A stretch of DNA of 64,000 nucleotides, from positions 124,001-188,000 of the forward strand of contig CAJTDE010000005.1 of assembly GCA_910574835.1 (NCBI GenBank). The letters are read 5' to 3'. This DNA comes from Clostridia bacterium (GTDB lineage Bacteria; Bacillota; Clostridia; Lachnospirales; Lachnospiraceae). A program made the position numbers and the translations under genes. Positions 62,056 to 64,000 of the stretch are shown here, piece by piece. The stretch's first letter is position 1, and each line of letters begins with the position of its first letter. The notes below the pieces were generated by a model. It searched no databases, had not been told where the DNA came from, and was given only the letters and a program-made list of their open reading frames with translations.

Positions 62056-63462
62056 ATGTCACAGACAAAACCGGTAAGAATTACCGAAACCATACTGCGT
62101 GATGCCCATCAGTCCCTGATTGCTACACGTATGAGCACGGAGCGGATGCTTCCCATCGTAGAGAAGCTTGATCAGGTAGGCTATCACTCATTGGAGTGCT
62201 GGGGAGGCGCAACCTTTGACGCATCTTTACGTTTCCTTCACGAAGATCCCTGGGATCGCTTGAGAAAGATTAAAGACAAAGCAAAGAAAACACCTTTACA
62301 GATGTTATTCCGCGGACAGAATATCCTGGGCTATCGTCCCTACGGCGACGACGTAGTAGAGTACTTTGTACAGAAGTCCATTGCAAACGGCATCGACATC
62401 ATCCGTATTTTCGACTGCTTAAATGACCTGCGCAACCTTGAGACGGCCGTAAAGGCTTCCAACAAGGAAAAAGGCCATGCACAGATCGCCCTTTCCTATA
62501 CTTTGGGCGATGCCTACACACTGGACTACTGGACCAATATTGCAAAAGAGATTGAAAACATGGGTGCGGATTCCATCTGTATCAAGGATATGGCCGGCCT
62601 TCTGCTGCCCTATAAGGCAACGGAGCTGGTAACCGCGCTGAAGAGCGCCGTTAAGATCCCGATTCAGCTTCATACCCACTATACATCCGGTGTGGCTTCC
62701 ATGACCTATATGAAGGCCGTAGAAGCAGGCGTGGATGTCATCGACTGTGCAATGTCGCCCTTTGCGCTGGGAACCTCTCAGCCTGCAACTGAGGTTATGG
62801 TTGAGACCTTCAAGGGAACTCCCTACGACACCGGTTACGATCAGAATCTTCTGGCGGAGATCGCAGACTACTTCCGTCCCTACCGCGACGAGTGTCTGGA
62901 GAGCGGCCTTCTCAATCCGAAGAACATGGGCGTTAATATCAAGACTCTGCTGTATCAGGTACCGGGCGGTATGCTGTCCAACCTGACCTCTCAGTTAAAG
63001 GATCTGGGCGCAGAGGATAAGTACTACGAAGTATTGGAGGAGGTTCCGCGGGTACGTAAGGACTTCGGCGAGTGTCCTCTTGTAACACCTTCCTCACAGA
63101 TCGTAGGAAGCCAGGCCGTAATGAATGTAGTAGCAGGAGAGCGCTACAAGATGGTAACCAAGGAGACCAAGGACGTCCTTTCCGGCAAGTACGGAAAGAC
63201 CGTAAAGCCCTTCAATCCCGAGGTACAGAAGAAATGTATCGGAGATGCGGAGGTAATCACCTGCCGTCCGGCGGATCTGGTTCCCAACGAGCTGGAAACT
63301 CTGGAGGCGGAGATGGCACAGTACAAAGAGCAGGACGAGGACGTATTATCCTACGCACTGTTCCCCCAGGTAGCGACAGACTTCTTCAAATACAGGGAAG
63401 CTCAGAAAACCAAGATGGATGCTTCCGTAGCAGATACGAAGAATGGAGCATATCCTGTATAA
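62056..63462 (+). CDS. OadA/PycB-type carboxyltransferase (oxaloacetate decarboxylase alpha-like)
   Basis: 468 residues from ATG 62056 (AGGAGGAG upstream). DRE-TIM carboxyltransferase: ITETILRDAHQSLIATRM (metal-binding Asp), YHSLECWGGATFDASLRFL, LRGQN-like FRGQNILGYRPYGDDVV, CIKDMAGLLLPYKATEL, IQLHTHYTSGVASM, CAMSPFALGTSQP, then the conserved C-terminal domain. There is no biotin domain, so it uses the separate carrier at 60344. It transfers the carboxyl group of oxaloacetate (or the reverse with pyruvate). Its presence in one operon with an MmdA-type transferase is notable. Confidence 0.9.
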   Translation: MSQTKPVRITETILRDAHQSLIATRMSTERMLPIVEKLDQVGYHSLECWGGATFDASLRFLHEDPWDRLRKIKDKAKKTPLQMLFRGQNILGYRPYGDDVVEYFVQKSIANGIDIIRIFDCLNDLRNLETAVKASNKEKGHAQIALSYTLGDAYTLDYWTNIAKEIENMGADSICIKDMAGLLLPYKATELVTALKSAVKIPIQLHTHYTSGVASMTYMKAVEAGVDVIDCAMSPFALGTSQPATEVMVETFKGTPYDTGYDQNLLAEIADYFRPYRDECLESGLLNPKNMGVNIKTLLYQVPGGMLSNLTSQLKDLGAEDKYYEVLEEVPRVRKDFGECPLVTPSSQIVGSQAVMNVVAGERYKMVTKETKDVLSGKYGKTVKPFNPEVQKKCIGDAEVITCRPADLVPNELETLEAEMAQYKEQDEDVLSYALFPQVATDFFKYREAQKTKMDASVADTKNGAYPV

Positions 63463-63475
63463 GAAATATTAGAAC

Positions 63476-63506
63476 AATGGGGCTGTCTTCTGACAGCCCC
63501 ATTTTA
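63476..63506 (+). terminator. Terminator of the decarboxylase operon
   Basis: Perfect 12-bp stem AATGGGGCTGTC / GACAGCCCCATT with a TTCT loop, then TTT. It may also serve the converging minus-strand gene. Confidence 0.85.
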
Positions 63507-63550
63507 CAGTGTGCCTTGATGTATCATTCTCTCATATAATATTTATGCTT

Positions 63551-64000
63551 TTACAGCTTGTAAAGTGATATGGTTAATGTGCCCTGATCTGCCGCAGCCT
63601 GTATCTGAATAGGTACATCAAAGATATTGGTAAACCGAAGATCCAGTGCATTGCCGGAAATAGTGGCATCCATTCCTACCGGAATATAACCCACGTCCAG
63701 AGAGTGGGGATGCCGTTCGGTAGCCGGCAGTCCGGCGGTCAGCATAGCTGCATACAATGTGGAGGAAACCTGACAGATTCCGCCTCCGATTCCAAGTACA
63801 TATTTTTTATTTACAATCACATTCGCCTTCACATAGCCGTTGGCAGCCGTTCTTGGCAGGATGGCCTGATTAAAGGAAAAACTTTCGCCGGGCTGAATCA
63901 CAAGGCCATTGATTCTGGATGACGCCAGCGCAATATTTACGGCCCGTGAGATATTGGGATTGTAAGCAGTTGCGTAGCTGCCGATAAGCGTATTTGCCGC
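63551..64000 (-). CDS. VanW-family protein, C-terminal part (runs off the right edge)
   Basis: 150 codons on the minus strand, continuing beyond the window. VanW-domain signature: NISRAVNIALASSRINGLVI, PGESFSFNQAILPRTAANGY, GIGGGICQVSSTLYAAMLTA, ERHPHSLDVGYIPVGMDATI, and LYKL at the end. VanW proteins are exported or membrane-anchored, mostly of unknown role, and are found in many Firmicutes without any vancomycin resistance. It converges on the decarboxylase operon. Confidence 0.88.
   Translation of the reverse strand, partial: AANTLIGSYATAYNPNISRAVNIALASSRINGLVIQPGESFSFNQAILPRTAANGYVKANVIVNKKYVLGIGGGICQVSSTLYAAMLTAGLPATERHPHSLDVGYIPVGMDATISGNALDLRFTNIFDVPIQIQAAADQGTLTISLYKL

Noticed and set aside
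61907-62077. 56-codon ORF starting on the OadB stop codon
   Set aside because: No recognisable features; it overlaps the repeated leader and the ribosome site of the next gene.
63551-64000. Vancomycin resistance gene because of the VanW match
   Set aside because: VanW-domain proteins are widespread in susceptible Firmicutes, and no vanHAX-type ligase genes are present in the window.

Overview
The window looks like a chromosomal segment of a low-to-medium GC Firmicute of the Lachnospiraceae type (gut Clostridia). The evidence is AGGAGG-type ribosome binding sites, many TTG/GTG starts, a BglG-type antiterminated PTS operon, LytTR/DUF3021 and BlaI/BlaR1-like regulators, a Tn4451-like mobilizable element and a sodium-pumping biotin decarboxylase operon. 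I cannot name the species.

Bases 1-37300 are one large, decaying Rhs polymorphic toxin island. Two long Rhs C-terminal genes (1-1560 and 7096-9402) carry the conserved GC-richer core and linker, each ending in a different AT-rich toxin tip. Around them lie orphan tips (a lysozyme-like tip at 1982, a PD-(D/E)xK-like tip at 10706), more than a dozen small AT-rich genes that are probable immunity genes (barstar-like at 19580, CPCC-type at 35933, a repeated DxDGxxPELC family at 9440, 15232, 18381 and 34749), and at least a dozen scraps of Rhs core, YD-repeat and linker DNA. Mobile DNA has repeatedly entered the toxin/immunity cassettes. An IS982 remnant (7-bp target duplication) sits at one toxin/immunity junction. 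An IS4-like remnant (7-bp duplication) sits at another. An IS1182-like element nested in a 69-bp palindromic mini-element splits one immunity candidate, and a 10-kb transposon splits another. For all four, removing the insert in silico restores a sensible gene or gene pair.

The 10-kb transposon (24251-34316) is Tn4451-like: tnpV, oriT-like region, mobC, MOB relaxase, tnpW-like gene and large serine recombinase. It carries a BlaI/BlaR1-type regulatory pair whose receptor lacks the usual penicillin-sensor domain and instead shares its extracellular domain with a secreted protein encoded next door. It also holds an inverted remnant of a second such element and a CHAP-domain fragment.

Bases 37400-43800 hold a beta-glucoside PTS operon: promoter, RAT antiterminator plus terminator, EIIBCA, GH1 phospho-beta-glucosidase, BglG-family antiterminator and FGGY kinase. 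Bases 44200-51900 hold two lipoproteins (one with a C-type lectin domain), an Rpn fragment, RtcB, a slipin and a LytTR/DUF3021 pair. Bases 52000-54000 encode a Septu defence pair (PtuA ATPase, PtuB HNH nuclease). Bases 54036-57535 are a manganese (yybP-ykoY) riboswitch with overlapping terminator, followed by mntP and a P-type cation ATPase. Bases 57966-63506 form an operon for a membrane sodium-pumping decarboxylase that contains both an MmdA-type and an OadA-type carboxyltransferase. A VanW-family gene runs off the right edge on the minus strand.

Three 190-210 bp near-perfect palindromes (41045, 43825, 57723) lie after operons. Two of them share conserved inner arms but have unrelated, perfectly or nearly paired outer arms, which is the most puzzling non-coding signal in the window.
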